Shown here one piece after another: positions 20,905 to 31,145 of a DNA stretch of 64,000 nt. The stretch's first letter is position 1. Every line of letters begins with the position of its first letter. The notes beneath the pieces are model-generated. The model saw only the letters and a program-made list of their open reading frames with translations, ran no database searches and was not told the origin of the DNA. Origin of the DNA: Eublepharis macularius. Taxonomy: Eukaryota; Chordata; Lepidosauria; Squamata; Eublepharidae. Location of the stretch: contig NC_072800.1 of NCBI RefSeq assembly GCF_028583425.1, positions 90,906,501-90,970,500 of the forward strand, given 5' to 3'. Made by a program: the position numbers and the translations under genes.

Positions 20905-21835
20905 CTAATATGCCAATTAAATTTGTCTCCTGGAATATAGCAGGGTGGAGAAATAAGGCCAAAAACCATGACTTCATAGAATATCTTAAAACTTTTGATA
21001 ATGTCCTTCTCCAGGAGACTTGGGCCCAAACTCCTTTATTTCTTGAGGGATTTAGATCCTACTCCTTTCCAGCATCTAAGGCTAGTAGCAGAGGACGCCC
21101 TCATGCAGGCCTAACCATCCTTGTCTCCTTGAGTCTTGCTTTAAATTCTCCTAATCTCCCAGGCTGCCCTCCTATTGCTCAAGCCATTATGATAAATTGT
21201 GGAAGTTCTTCTTTAATAATATTAAATATTTATATTCCACCTTCTTCTGATAGGTCTATTTTGTCCTCCTATTGGAGTAGTCTGGCTGCCTATCTTGAAC
21301 AGCTAGAACAAGAATTCCCCTGTGTAGAAATAATCTTAGCTGGAGATTTTAACGCAAGAGTTGGTAACGATATCTCGTCTCTTTTTAGTAATTTGCGTCT
21401 TGATCAGGATGCCTTGTTGTTTTTATTTACTCCCTCAATGAGATGCTCTAAGGACACTTTGTCAAATCCTGCAGGCTTGAAGCTAGCACAGATTTGCACC
21501 CAATTCTGTAAAATTTGGCTGGTCTGACAAGCTTTGACAAATCATATGAGTATACATATACATATATTTCTACAAGGGGCTGTACTGTTATTTACTATAT
21601 TTTAGTCTCCCCTTTTTTTAGGTCACATGTCTCTGGCTTTACAGTTGGAGATCAGATTCTTAGTGATCATTTACCCCTGATTTGTGTCTTTGACGTTAAG
21701 GGGAATTCCTCATCAGCTCTGACTCAGGATGTGGAATTTCCATCTAGAATTCCACGATCTCTGGATCTTGGACATAAGATTCTAAAGGTACTGGAAAATC
21801 TTATATTCTAAAAGATACTGTGGATGTTCAGCTAC
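20905..21835 (+). mobile_element. LINE apurinic-like endonuclease fragment
   Basis: An open frame at 20910-21527 encodes the N-terminal endonuclease of a non-LTR retrotransposon: VSWNIAGWRNK, VLLQETWAQ, LNIYIPPSSD and LAGDFNARVG. A shifted frame at 21515-21811 continues with TVIYYILVSP and SDHLPLICVFD. So one frame change has occurred, and the reverse transcriptase is missing. The clade cannot be fixed; I/Vingi-like or a related clade is possible. Confidence 0.85.
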
Positions 21836-23270
21836 TTGAACCAGCTCCGAGGGCATCCAGCCAAGCATGAGGTTCTTTTTGCCCTACAAGACAACTCATG
21901 CTTATAAAGAAGGAAAGGAGCTCCTAAGGAGTGCAGCACATGAATTCCCCAGTGGAGGGCTGCTGTAATTAGATATTTCCTGCTTCGGTTGCTTGCATGT
22001 AGCGCTTAATGGAGAATCACAGGGAAATGAAAAAGTCATCCTGCTCAGATTACCAGACTTGTGGATAAGCACGTGGCTTTAAAAATCCCAAGGGCAGGCA
22101 CCAGGCACCTCAGATGAATTACGCAGCGGTTCAAGCTCAGTATCTTGAATGGCTGTGCCTTTTAAAAGACAATATTTTGCATGGAAAAACCTGTACAGGT
22201 ATACTATTTAAAAACCTGCAGCCTTAGGGGGAGGGGGGGAAAGCAGTTTGCTTCCTCCCAGATTTCAGCTTGCTGTCTGTTCAGAGCACATGCTGTAATT
22301 CCCTCTGGCAAACCCAGTTTAAAGAGACTCAGCAAATGCAAGCTGTTCCCCTACTGGATATCACAGCTCTACAAGAATGGCAAGATGGTGATACATAAAC
22401 ATTCTTAAAAACTTTTGACTCACAATAGCTTATGTAGGAATACATTTTATTAGTCTTTATGGTGTTTCTTACTTCCTGTTTAATTTTGCTTTGAAAGACA
22501 GCCACTCTTAATTTTATCTTGCTACATCAAAAAACAGGATCAGATGACGATCAGAGACGGCCCCGATCCAGCTGCCCAGTAGCCTACGTCTAAGTCCTGT
22601 TACTCCTTGTGCTTTTCATCCTACACTCCACATTTACTCCTGGGCTGCCAGCTCAGGAAGGTGAAGGGAGAGAGGTAGGAGTTGCCATTTAACCAGGCAA
22701 AAAAAATTGATCAATTCACCCACCCAGGATTTTTAAAATATTAACTTTTAGGGAAAAAGCACAGGTTGACAGAGATGACAGAAAAAAACAAGGTTGACAG
22801 AATGCAAAGCGACACATTTATACAAGTGTGTATACAAATGCGATTCGTTCACTGCACAGGTTTTTTTGCTTGCGCAAAAGAACAGCAGCTAAAACAAAAG
22901 AAAACACCACCCTAAGAAGTCAGTATTTAAAAGCAATTGTACAAAGCGGGCAAACCTGAACAGAGATGACTGCGGTTGTAGCAGGTAGGCAGGAGAAACT
23001 CCACTAGAGTTGTCCCCGAATTACAGAGCCAGGCTGGCCCTCGCTAAGACCACACACAAGAATGAAATGGAAAATGAAAGCTGCCTCTCCAGAGGCCCCG
23101 GTGGCTGCGGAATATCGAACAGAAAGGAAATTCTAGGCAGCCCAATAGGAATGCCATGCATCATTCTTGCAAGAGTCCAATGCACCAATGCCCTGACAAC
23201 TAGGGCAGAGAGTGGGATATCGGGACGACAGCACCAGGCTAGGACCTGGACACACTGGGTTGGGACTGGG
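21836..23270. other. GUK1 intron 1 DNA, nothing clearly recognised
   Basis: A trace of a hammerhead-repeat tail (TTTTGACTCACAATAGCTTA near 22418) is all that was noted. Confidence 0.35.
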
Positions 23271-23476
23271 GTAGTTGCCAACTCCAGGTTGTGCGATTCC
23301 TGGAGATTTGGGGGTGGAGCCTGCGGAAGGAGGGGTTTGGACAGAGGAGGGACCTCAGCAGGGTATAATGCCATAGAGTCCAACCCCCAAAGCTGCCATA
23401 GGGGAACTGATCTGCATGGCCTAGAAATCAGTTGTAAGTCCAGATCTCCAGGACTCACCTGGAGGTTGGCAAGCTA
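23271..23476 (+). mobile_element. hAT-type MITE, family C copy
   Basis: GTTGCCAACTCCAGGTTG and ATTCCTGGAGATTTGGGGGT at the left, ACCTGGAGGTTGGCAAGCTA at the right. It abuts the CpG island. Confidence 0.8.
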
Positions 23477-23559
23477 GGGGTCGTACTCAATAGACGGAGG
23501 GAGGAGAGCAGTCAAGGACCGCAGCGTCCTCTAGGAGAGTCAAAAACCAAGAAAAGGAA

Positions 23560-23960
23560 CCCAGGTGAAGAGTCACGGGAGCGGGGGGTGCGCCTTTTAG
23601 TGAGACACCGCTCAGAGAACGGGGGACCCCGAAAAGCGACGCACCCACCTGCTAATGTGCTCCAGAGGGAGCGGCGCCAGCTCATGAGGGGAGGCGTTGG
23701 AGCCGGAACGGTGGCTAGCGCCGAGGAGGGAGTGGCGGGCCCGGGCGAAGCCCCGCCGCTGCCGCCAACAAATCCCTCCCCTCACACCGGCAGCCCAGCT
23801 CGTCATGGCCGCGCGACCACCCCCAGAAAGAGCGGCGCGGAAGCGGCGCTTGGTGATGACGTCAGGGCAGCGCCCGGTCGTTGGAAGGAAAAGCCGCGCT
23901 CTGGTGCGTCACGTGAGCGAGCTCGGGGGACGGAAGGGGGGAAGGAGCGGAGGGGGTCCT
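23560..23960. promoter_or_regulatory. CpG island, likely bidirectional GUK1/MRPL55 promoter
   Basis: This block is far richer in CG dinucleotides than its AT-rich flanks and holds CRE- and E-box-like strings (GATGACGTCAGG near 23854, CACGTGAG near 23908). GUK1 reads leftward from its first exon inside the island. MRPL55 reads rightward, with a non-coding exon 1 expected in or near it. No TATA box is evident, as usual for housekeeping genes. Transcription start sites cannot be fixed from sequence. Confidence 0.8.
23649..23685 (-). CDS. GUK1: GUK1 alternative first coding exon (N-terminal extension)
   Basis: Reading the minus strand inside the CpG island, an ATG at 23685-23683 opens 37 nt that end in a strong donor, CAG|GTGGGT. 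Joined to the exon-2 acceptor (exon starts at 12585), the frame runs MSWRRSLWSTLAV directly into [11 protein letters not shown]. The leader has Arg, Trp, Ser and Leu and no acidic residue, as expected of a mitochondrial presequence. Human GUK1 also has a longer first-exon isoform. The splice and the isoform are inferred from sequence; another upstream 5' exon could be used instead. Confidence 0.6.
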
Positions 23961-24234
23961 GGTGGAATAAACCATTTGAGGATCTTAAGGGGGGGTCAGT
24001 TGTAGGTCAAACCAATCTTGGGTTTGAGTGTATGAAGAGAAGGAGGCAGGCCAAGAGAGGGAGCGAACCATTTGTTACAGAGGAGGGTAAGGGGCCAAAC
24101 CGTTGTGGAGGGGAGACCTAGGAGAGAGATGGGCCAAACCATTATGGGAGGGGTGTTTCCTCAAGAAATGAGAGGCAGTGATTTATTTACCTATGCTTTC
24201 AATTATTTTTAATGCTTCCCCCCCCCCTTCGGGG

Positions 24235-24350
24235 CCTTTTCCTCACAACAACCCTGTGAGGTAGGTTAAGTAGCTAGAGGGTGGTTGCCCCAAGGTCTTC
24301 CAGAGAGATTAATAACTTGAGTGGGGATTGCCACCCAGGGCTCTCCAGTT
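24235..24350 (-). mobile_element. tRNA-SINE body fragment
   Basis: CACAACAACCCTGTGAGGTA, GGTTGCCCCAAGGTCTTCCA and GTGGGGATTGCCACCCAGGG. Confidence 0.55.
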
Positions 24351-24380
24351 AAAGTCTTCTGGTGCTTTCTGAACTAAAGT

Positions 24381-24822
24381 TGGGTTGCCAGCTCTGGGCT
24401 GGGAAATTCCTGGAGATTTGGGGTAGAGCCTGGGGAGGGGGAAGGTTTGGGGAAAAGAGAGAATGCCATAGAGTGGGCTGTAATGCCATAGTAGGGTTGC
24501 CAGCCTCCACGTAGTGGCTGGAGATCCCCCGGAATTACAACTGGTCTCCAGGCCACAGAGATCAGTTCACCTGGAGAAAATGGCTACTTTGGGGGGTGGA
24601 CTCTATAGCATTATGCCATGCCAGGGTCCTTTCCCTCCCGAAATCTCACTTTCTCCAGGTTTCTCCAGGATTCCCCCCCCCCCAGATCTCCAGGAATTTC
24701 CCAACTTGGAGCTGGCAACCCTATGCCATAGAGTTCCCCCTCCAATGCAGCCATTTTCTCCAGGGAACTGGAGATGTCATTCTGGGAGATCTCCAGCCAC
24801 TGCCTGGAGGTTGGCAAACCTA
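24381..24822 (+). mobile_element. hAT-type MITE family C, outer copy
   Basis: TGGGTTGCCAGCTCTGGGCT to GGAGGTTGGCAAACC, interrupted by a second copy of the same family at 24492-24723. Confidence 0.85.
24492..24723 (-). mobile_element. hAT-type MITE family C, nested copy with exact target duplication
   Basis: TAGGGTTGCCAGCC to GAGCTGGCAACCCTA, flanked by TGCCATAG at 24484-24491 and 24724-24731. The 8-bp duplication and the terminal inverted repeats place this very common squamate repeat with hAT-type elements. Confidence 0.92.
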
Positions 24823-24971
24823 AAACTATCTGTGGAGTGAAATGCAGCACAGCTTGGAAGAGTTTTGCTGAGACTCATATAGATGAAGCACTTTAGACAG
24901 CTGCAACTGAATTTAAACAGCTGCGAGGTTTAATGCCACACTTAATCTTGATTGTTTTCTTTTTTCTGCAG

Positions 24972-25147
24972 GTACTGTAACGCTTGGCTGCAGCTCTCGA
25001 TCATGATACCCTAAGACCTTTGTGGTTGTTGCCCATCCTAGAGGCTGTGTCTGGTGCACAAGAAGCGTGCCAGAGAGTAACCTGACTTTGCTTAGCTTCA
25101 GCAGTTGTATCTAAGATCAGAATGATGAACATAACCAGGACTTTAAG
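24972..25147 (+). CDS. MRPL55: MRPL55 exon 2 (5' UTR and start codon)
   Basis: The acceptor TTTTTTCTGCAG ends at 24971. The exon is mostly 5' UTR and codes only from 25122 (MMNITRTL plus two bases), ending at donor AG|GTAGGG. The split Arg codon is completed by exon 3. Confidence 0.88.
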
Positions 25148-28100
25148 GTAGGGTTGCACTAGAATTTTTGTTTAATATGTTTGGTGCTGTCCAAAAGATT
25201 TGGCTCCTTGCTTTTAGCTTCTACAATCCTGTAGTCATTAAAGGGACATAAATCCCAGTATTTGGTGGCCTCGTTTTTCCTCCTTGAAAAGTAAAACAGC
25301 AGCCCTGTGCCAATTTGTACTGTGACAGAAGTAAGTCCTGAGGAATACAGTGGAACTTGCTTTTGAGTAGACATGCATAGATCTGGGCTTCACTTTGCTT
25401 AGGGCTGTACCTGAGATGGTATAAGCAGAAGTATAGGAAGGCGATTGCATTTAATTCCAGCTTGCTTAACTTGTTACTGTGGCTAATAAATAATCTTCTC
25501 TAAATCACAAGGCAGGGAAGCTATCAAAAGGTGGCTTTTTCTGCTTTGGGTGCATAAATTGCTCAGGTATGTATGTATAGGTGAGCCAGCTAATTATGTT
25601 TTTTGATGGAATAGTAACGTTTGTGTACTTGTTTGTAAGTTGACTTAATCCGTTTTGGAAAGTGCATACCATTCTGAATTCTATGCATTTTGTAAAGTGC
25701 ACAAAATTCTGGATTCTGTGCTGAGGTCCAGATCTGAATAATCATGCGCACCAAGAACTGGCCACGGGCCATTTGTTCGGATACCTCCGAGCTTTTATTA
25801 GTCTTGGAATATTAGTCTTGGAAAGGGCCTGCATCAGGGTGTATGAAGAGCTGTGAAATCAGCTGCCAGTGACAACTGGAAGGCCTGCTCCGGCACCTCT
25901 GGATCCTGAGATTTCACCAGATTTTGCACATTTCTGTTCATTTTCTTGGGGAAAGGGACTATTGACTTTTTAAAAAAAACTAAAGCTGATTTTTTCTAAA
26001 ATGATTAATCCCATTCTTGGTACCAGCATTTTCTCATTGGTACGATGCAGCGCTGCACACATAGGATGCACGGTGAATATCTTGGGAAAGCACTGTGGAA
26101 AGATTAGCTGTATTTACTTACTTCATTTATTATACCCCACTTTTAGTTATTTATTTCAAATTTGTATTCCGCCCTCCCCGCAAGCGGGCTCAGGGCGGAT
26201 AACAACATATTAAAAATACAATTTAAAATTCATGTTCATTAAAAACAACACGTTTAAAACAAGATGGTGGACAGCCTTCACTGGGAGGGTTTTATACACC
26301 CCTTTTTTCCAGGCCGGTGGAGGCCCAGCCTCAGCCATGTGCCTGGCGGAACAACTCTGTCTCGCAGGCCTGGTGGAAGGACAGTAGGTCCTGCTGGGCC
26401 CTGATTTCAGCAAACAGAGCGTTCCACTAGGTGAGAGCCAGGACCAAAAAGGCCCTGGTTCTAGTCAAGGCTAGGCAAGCCTCCTTGGGGACAGGGTCCA
26501 CCAACAGCTGTTTGTCCCCTGATCGGAGTGTCCTCTGGGGAATATATGGGGAGAGACGGTCCTGTAGATACGCTGGTCCCAGTCTACACAGGGCCTTATA
26601 GGTCAATACTAGAACCTTGAATCTGATCTGGTACTCCACTGGCAACCAATGCAGCTCGCGTAAGAATGGTGTTATATGCGCCTTATTTGGCATTCTCATA
26701 ATAACACGCGCCGCTGCATTTTGTACCAGCTGTAATCTCCGGGTCAGGCTCAAGGGCAGCCCCGCGTAGAGCGAGTTACAGTAATCTAGCTTAGAGGTGA
26801 CCATTGCTTGGATCACTGTAGTTAAGTCACGGGTTGACAGGTAAGGGACAAGTTGCCTGGTCTGCCGCAGATGGAAAAAAGAGGACCTGATAACCACTGT
26901 GACCTGTGCCTCCATTTTCAGGGAGGCATTCAAGATCACCCCAGACTTTTAACTCTCGGAACTGGCACTAACGGTGCCCCATCGAGGGCCGGGAGCAGGA
27001 GTCCCGAACTTAATCCCCCGTGGCTCAAGTACAGAACCTCCGTCTTTGTTGGGTTCAGTTTCAGCCGACTGCTTCAACCAACCAGTCACGGCTGCAAAAG
27101 CATGTTCCAGGACATCTGGGATTGAGCTGGGCGGCCGTCCATCATCAGATACAACTGGGTGTCATCTGCATATTGATGACACCCAAGTCCAAAACTTCGC
27201 ACCAACTGGGCAAGGGGCCGCATATAGATGTTAAACAATAAAGGGAAGAGTATTTTCTCCCAACTGCAGTGGACTAGAATCCTATTCCAATATGGAGGAG
27301 CCCTCCTTGACTGTTCCATTACTGAACATTTCTAATTTGCGCATTCTACGTAATGACAGAAGAGTGAACTTCCCTGATTCCTTAGGCAGACTGCTCTACA
27401 AGATAGGAGTGACCACTAAGAATGCATGTGCATTCTTGTAGGGAGGCATCTATTTCAATTTTTCTTCCACATTTTCCAGTTTCTAGTAAAATGTAACATT
27501 GGTCAGGCAATCTTATTCTGTAGTTTTCAGTAGCGTCACTCCCCTGTTCTGGCTTTCCACACACATATTTTGTGCATGCATCTGTCGAAGAGAACTGTGA
27601 TTCTCGAAAGCTTATGAAACAGTAAAGTTGGTTAGTCTTAAAGGTGCTACTAGACTCTTTTCTATTTTGTTCTGAGAGCTAGAAATTTGCTCTGTTTTAA
27701 GTCTGAGATTTGACGGATAGTGAATTCTGGGCTTGTCGAAGGCTTTCACAGCCGGAGAACAATGGTTGTTGTGGGTTTTCCGGGCAATTGCTTTAGTATG
27801 TCACCTTGTTCTGTCTGAATTGGTTTCAGGGTCTTCCAGCCGGAGGCTCTCTTTAGGAGCCTAGCGAGGCCTTGTGGCCTCCACACCTCTACCAGCCAGC
27901 TCAACTCCAATCGAACCTCCATTGCTTGTATCCCGAGGCAGAAATATGCCAAGGTCTATCCAGTCCTGTTGGTTAGACCTGATGGCTCAACATTCCATAT
28001 TCGCTACAAAGAACCAAGGCGGATTCTTATGGTGAGAGTTAAATTGCACCTTTTCTGGGCAAGAAGAAAAGCTCCTAGTTGCATTGGGGGAAAGGGTCTT

Positions 28101-29723
28101 CCTGAAATATGTTGTAAAATTCCTGGTGAAATGCATTGGCCACTTAGGCCGCACTGTGGAGGTCAGTCTTTATCTGGACCTAAGTTTGGGTTTCATGTGG
28201 GTTAATGTTCCCTGCAGAAAGTTAGCATGTGAGGGAGATAATACTTCCCTTTGCTATGCAAAGGAGCATTCAGTCATGTGAATAGCCAACAGCAGTTTCA
28301 TGTGACAACACCTAGATCTGAGCTTCCCACCTCCAATGCAAATGGGCTTCGGCTGGTGCAGGGTGCTAGCTGGACTTGTTAAGCCTTGCTGTTATTCTGT
28401 GGGTCATTGTGGATACATCAAATGTGAGCCTGCAGCTGCAGGTTACAAGGGAAGTTTGGAAGCTTCTAAGGAAGACTTGCTTGCCACAAGCTTTTAAGGA
28501 ACCCACAAGTTTCTCAGCGGTCTCTTGCAGGTGCCAGCCTGCACATGGGTGAAATCAACAGCAGCCCGTACACGGGCTTTCTCTGTGGGGGCCCCTACCC
28601 TGTGGAACGGCCTGCCTGAGCAGGTCAGGAGAGCCCCCACTCTCCTGGCTTTCCACAAATGATGCAAAACCGAACTATTCCAAAAGGCTTTTTACCCAGA
28701 TAGGAGGGCAGTATTGTAGGAAGGGGGTCTCAGATGCTTCGCTGATGAATTCGGGACCATAGACTTCACCACTATGTTGCCATACATATTATCTGTTGCT
28801 TTACATACGTACTACTATATACTATCTATGCTTCATGTTGTCTAATGTCTGTCCTAGAATTGACTATGTTCTGTTTCAGCAGTTCTTCAACTCTGTACTG
28901 GATCCTTGCTAACGTTCTGTCTTTGTAAACTTGTATTTATTTATCCTATGGCATTGTTTATGGAAATATTCTTGACTCTGTATGGAAATGTCCTTGATAC
29001 TGATTGTCCTAATCTCACACTTCGTAATCTGCCTTGAGTCTCAATGAGAAAGGAGGGCTATAAATGCCAAAGTAAATAAATAAAATAAAACCACAAGCAT
29101 AAACCTGGCTCTCCACAATTGATCCAGGAGTTGTCACCAGACATCCCCCAAAATAAAACTTGTAGGGGCTGTGAGGTGCCTCTCCCACAAGTAGATTGGA
29201 AAACGGGGTGGGGCTCAATTGTAGAGCATCTGTTTGGCATGTAGAAGTTCCCATGTTTAATCCCCAGCTTTTCCAGTTAAAAAGATCAGGTCATAGGCAA
29301 TGTGAAAAACCTCCCCTTGAAACCCTGGAGAGCTGTTGTCAGTCTGATTAGATCATATTGACTATGAAAGAGCAAGTGTCTGACTCGGTAGAAGGCAAAT
29401 TCGTACGTATATGACTATACGGAAGCATTTGGCCATGGAAGGTAGTAACTGTTGAAATTCTACATCTCATGTTAAAGCAACAGGATTCTGCCAGCAAACA
29501 AGCGGCAATGCTAGGGGTGTATATTTTACTAAAATAAAGTGTTTGCATTTTCAAAAACTTCTCTCTCTACTTCTAGATGCCAGTAGACATCAACACACTT
29601 CCAGAAGCCGAAAGGAGGGCCCGACTGCGGAGAAGGACTGCCGGCAAGGTTAAAACGAAAGAAGTTCAGTTTGAAGACGACTTTAATTTGGATGACTACA
29701 GGAAATTTTGGAAGAAGAAATAA
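25122..29723 (+). CDS. MRPL55: Mitochondrial ribosomal protein mL55 (MRPL55)
   Basis: A component of the mitochondrial large ribosomal subunit, imported into the matrix. Coding exons are 25122-25147, 27830-28031 and 29577-29723, with GT-AG introns, and give 124 aa (human about 128). The N terminus (MMNITRTLRV, then ALFRSLARPCGLHTSTS) is Arg/Ser/Leu rich, as a matrix presequence should be. The conserved core is RQKYAKVYPVLLVRPDGS followed by FHIRYKEPRRIL, matching the mammalian [22 protein letters not shown] block. The C terminus has LPEAERRARLRRR and ends DDYRKFWKKK. Two ATGs lie in tandem at the start; either could be used. A short upstream ATG frame (near 25003) ends at once in TAA. Exon 1 is presumed non-coding in the CpG island. 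Possible poly(A) signal: a variant AGTAAA near 29813. Confidence 0.95.
26125..27320 (-). mobile_element. L2-like LINE 3' half
   Basis: The minus strand encodes LFNIYMRPLAQLVRSFGLGC, HQYADDTQLYL (the catalytic YADD), then LDYCNSLYAGLPLSLTRRLQ and LRELHWLPVEYQIRFKVLVL. The frame is broken in places; 3' UTR with CCGCCCTCCCCGCAAGCGGG. It lies in MRPL55 intron 2. Confidence 0.92.
27583..27672 (+). repeat. Hammerhead-like repeat, short copy
   Basis: CTGTCGAAGAGAACTGTGAT, TCTCGAAAGCTTATGAAACA and GTCTTAAAGGTGCTACTAGA. Confidence 0.8.
27725..27790 (+). mobile_element. Penelope-like terminal-repeat fragment
   Basis: TTGTCGAAGGCTTTCACAGC and GGTTGTTGTGGGTTTTCCGG match, in order and orientation, the outer end of the terminal repeat at 12663-13295. 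It ends about 40 bp before the MRPL55 exon-3 acceptor. Confidence 0.75.
27830..28031 (+). CDS. MRPL55: MRPL55 exon 3
   Basis: 202 nt between TTGGTTTCAG and ATG|GTGAGA. It encodes the rest of the presequence and the conserved YPVLLVRPDGSTFHIRYKEP block. A Penelope-like repeat fragment lies only about 40 bp upstream of the acceptor. Confidence 0.95.
28540..29095 (+). mobile_element. L2-like LINE 3' end
   Basis: CCTACCCTGTGGAACGGCCT and CAGGTCAGGAGAGCCCCCAC code the C-terminal LWNGLPEQVRRAPTLLAF. The 3' UTR ends AATCTGCCTTGAGTCTCAAT and an AAATAAATAAA tail. Confidence 0.88.
29207..29345 (+). mobile_element. tRNA-derived SINE
   Basis: GGGGCTCAATTGTAGAGCAT (A-box side), CCCATGTTTAATCCCCAGCT (B box), then AAACCCTGGAGAGCTGTTGT. 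Lies in MRPL55 intron 3. Confidence 0.8.
29577..29723 (+). CDS. MRPL55: MRPL55 exon 4 (terminal)
   Basis: The acceptor CTCTCTCTACTTCTAG is followed by MPVDINTLPEAERRARLRRR and the C terminus, with TAA at 29721-29723. This matches the [20 protein letters not shown] region and the terminal YRQFW motif of human MRPL55. Confidence 0.96.
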   Translation: MPVDINTLPEAERRARLRRRTAGKVKTKEVQFEDDFNLDDYRKFWKKK

Positions 29724-29829
29724 GGCTTCTTTGGGGAGGTTTTTAGAGCAGGAATTTTGTGCGACGCTTCCAGCGGCATCAGGTTGTTGCAAGACTTATG
29801 TTTGACGTACAAGTAAAGAGATTTTTTCC

Positions 29830-30644
29830 ATTTCTGGGTGTGTGTCCCTGTTTCATTTTTGAAGGTGGGAATTCATGGGTCGGATCTGTCCTTCTAACAG
29901 TCATGCTTTCTTCCCAATTCATGGAGCTAATGCAAGAGGTTCACTGGGCTATGGGAAAGCAGTAGCAGAATAGATTTAGGGATCAAACCCTGTACAAGCA
30001 AAACGCAATTATGAGTAGAACTGTCACCGGATTAAATAAATCTTAATTCAGTAGGCAATAATGAGTTTTAATCAATTAGCGTAAACTTCCAAATGAGCAA
30101 CAATCCTACCCTCCACCCCTCATTTTTCTTTTTTGTCTGCCATTTCTTTGTTCTCTGATGCTCCCCAAACATGGCTTTTCTAAAAGGCTGTTGCTGGGGC
30201 TATCTTTTTTTCATCAAGAGGTTTTCAGATGATTAATCTCATCAATTGAGGAAATGTTCCTGTGCTGGGTGCTTTTGAGAGTGTAAATGATTGAGAAGTT
30301 GTGTGCCCCCCCACCCCGGCTACTTTTTTTGTGTGTAGTGTGAGACTCTTTCCCCTGTCTTATTTATTTATATTTATACTTTCATTGCCTTCTGGACCAG
30401 CCATGTCATTTGCTAGTGGAGAGACTGATGTTAAAACACAAATAAATTTTTAAAAAATTCCAAAGGGCTTCAAACTTTATTCCAAGACTTCATTTCATAT
30501 GGGCAGAAGCAAACTACTGTCCGACAGGGGCATTTTAGCTTATCATTGCACTGAGGTGCTTTGCTTGTTTTTTAAAAGAAATTTTGCAGTTGTTAAAATA
30601 TCCGCGTTCTTAGAAAGGACACTTATTAACGGCGAGAAACCGCT
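29830..30644. other. MRPL55 3' flank, nothing recognised
   Basis: AT-rich DNA with no open frame of note. Confidence 0.4.
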
Positions 30645-30898
30645 TTAATAATAATAACATTCGATTCATACACCGCCCTTCAGGACCACTTAACGCCCAC
30701 TCAGAGCAGTTTGCAAAGTGTTATTATTATCCTCGCAATAATCACCCTGTGAGGTGGGTGGGGCTGAGAGGTGTGGAAGAGCTGTGACAGAACCAAGGCA
30801 GGTCACCCAACTGGCTTCAAGCGGAGGAGTGGGGAATTAAACCCAGCTGTCCAGATTAGAGTCTTGCTGCTCTTAACCACTACACCAAACTGGCTCTT
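30645..30898 (-). mobile_element. tRNA-derived SINE
   Basis: CTCTTAACCACTACACCAAA is the complement of the head; GGGGAATTAAACCCAGCTGT is the B-box complement; the body is as in 10055-10325. Confidence 0.88.
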
Positions 30899-30959
30899 TA
30901 TACACTATGTCATCTGTAGCCTTCCGTATATATGTGTGCGTGTGCACGCTCTCGTGTGC

Positions 30960-31145
30960 ATAAAGTATTGTCAGGTCACAGCCTACGTATGGCAACCTCA
31001 TCGAGTTCTCAAGGCAAGAGCTGTTCAGAGGTGGTTTTCCAATGCTTGTCTCGGCAGCATTGCTGGTCTTAGTGGCCTCCCATCCAATTACTAACCTGGG
31101 CTGACCTTAGCTTCTAGAGTATGCTAGCCGTGGGTTGTTCAGGTT
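30960..31145 (-). mobile_element. 5S-rRNA-derived SINE
   Basis: GGCCTCCCATCCAATTACTA is the complement of the 5S internal promoter region, followed by 5S-like sequence. The body has TTCTCAAGGCAAGAGCTGTT. Confidence 0.78.

Noticed and set aside
23588-24121. 177-codon plus-strand ORF in the CpG island
   Set aside because: CpG-rich DNA lacks stop codons by composition; it overlaps the GUK1 first exon and promoter.
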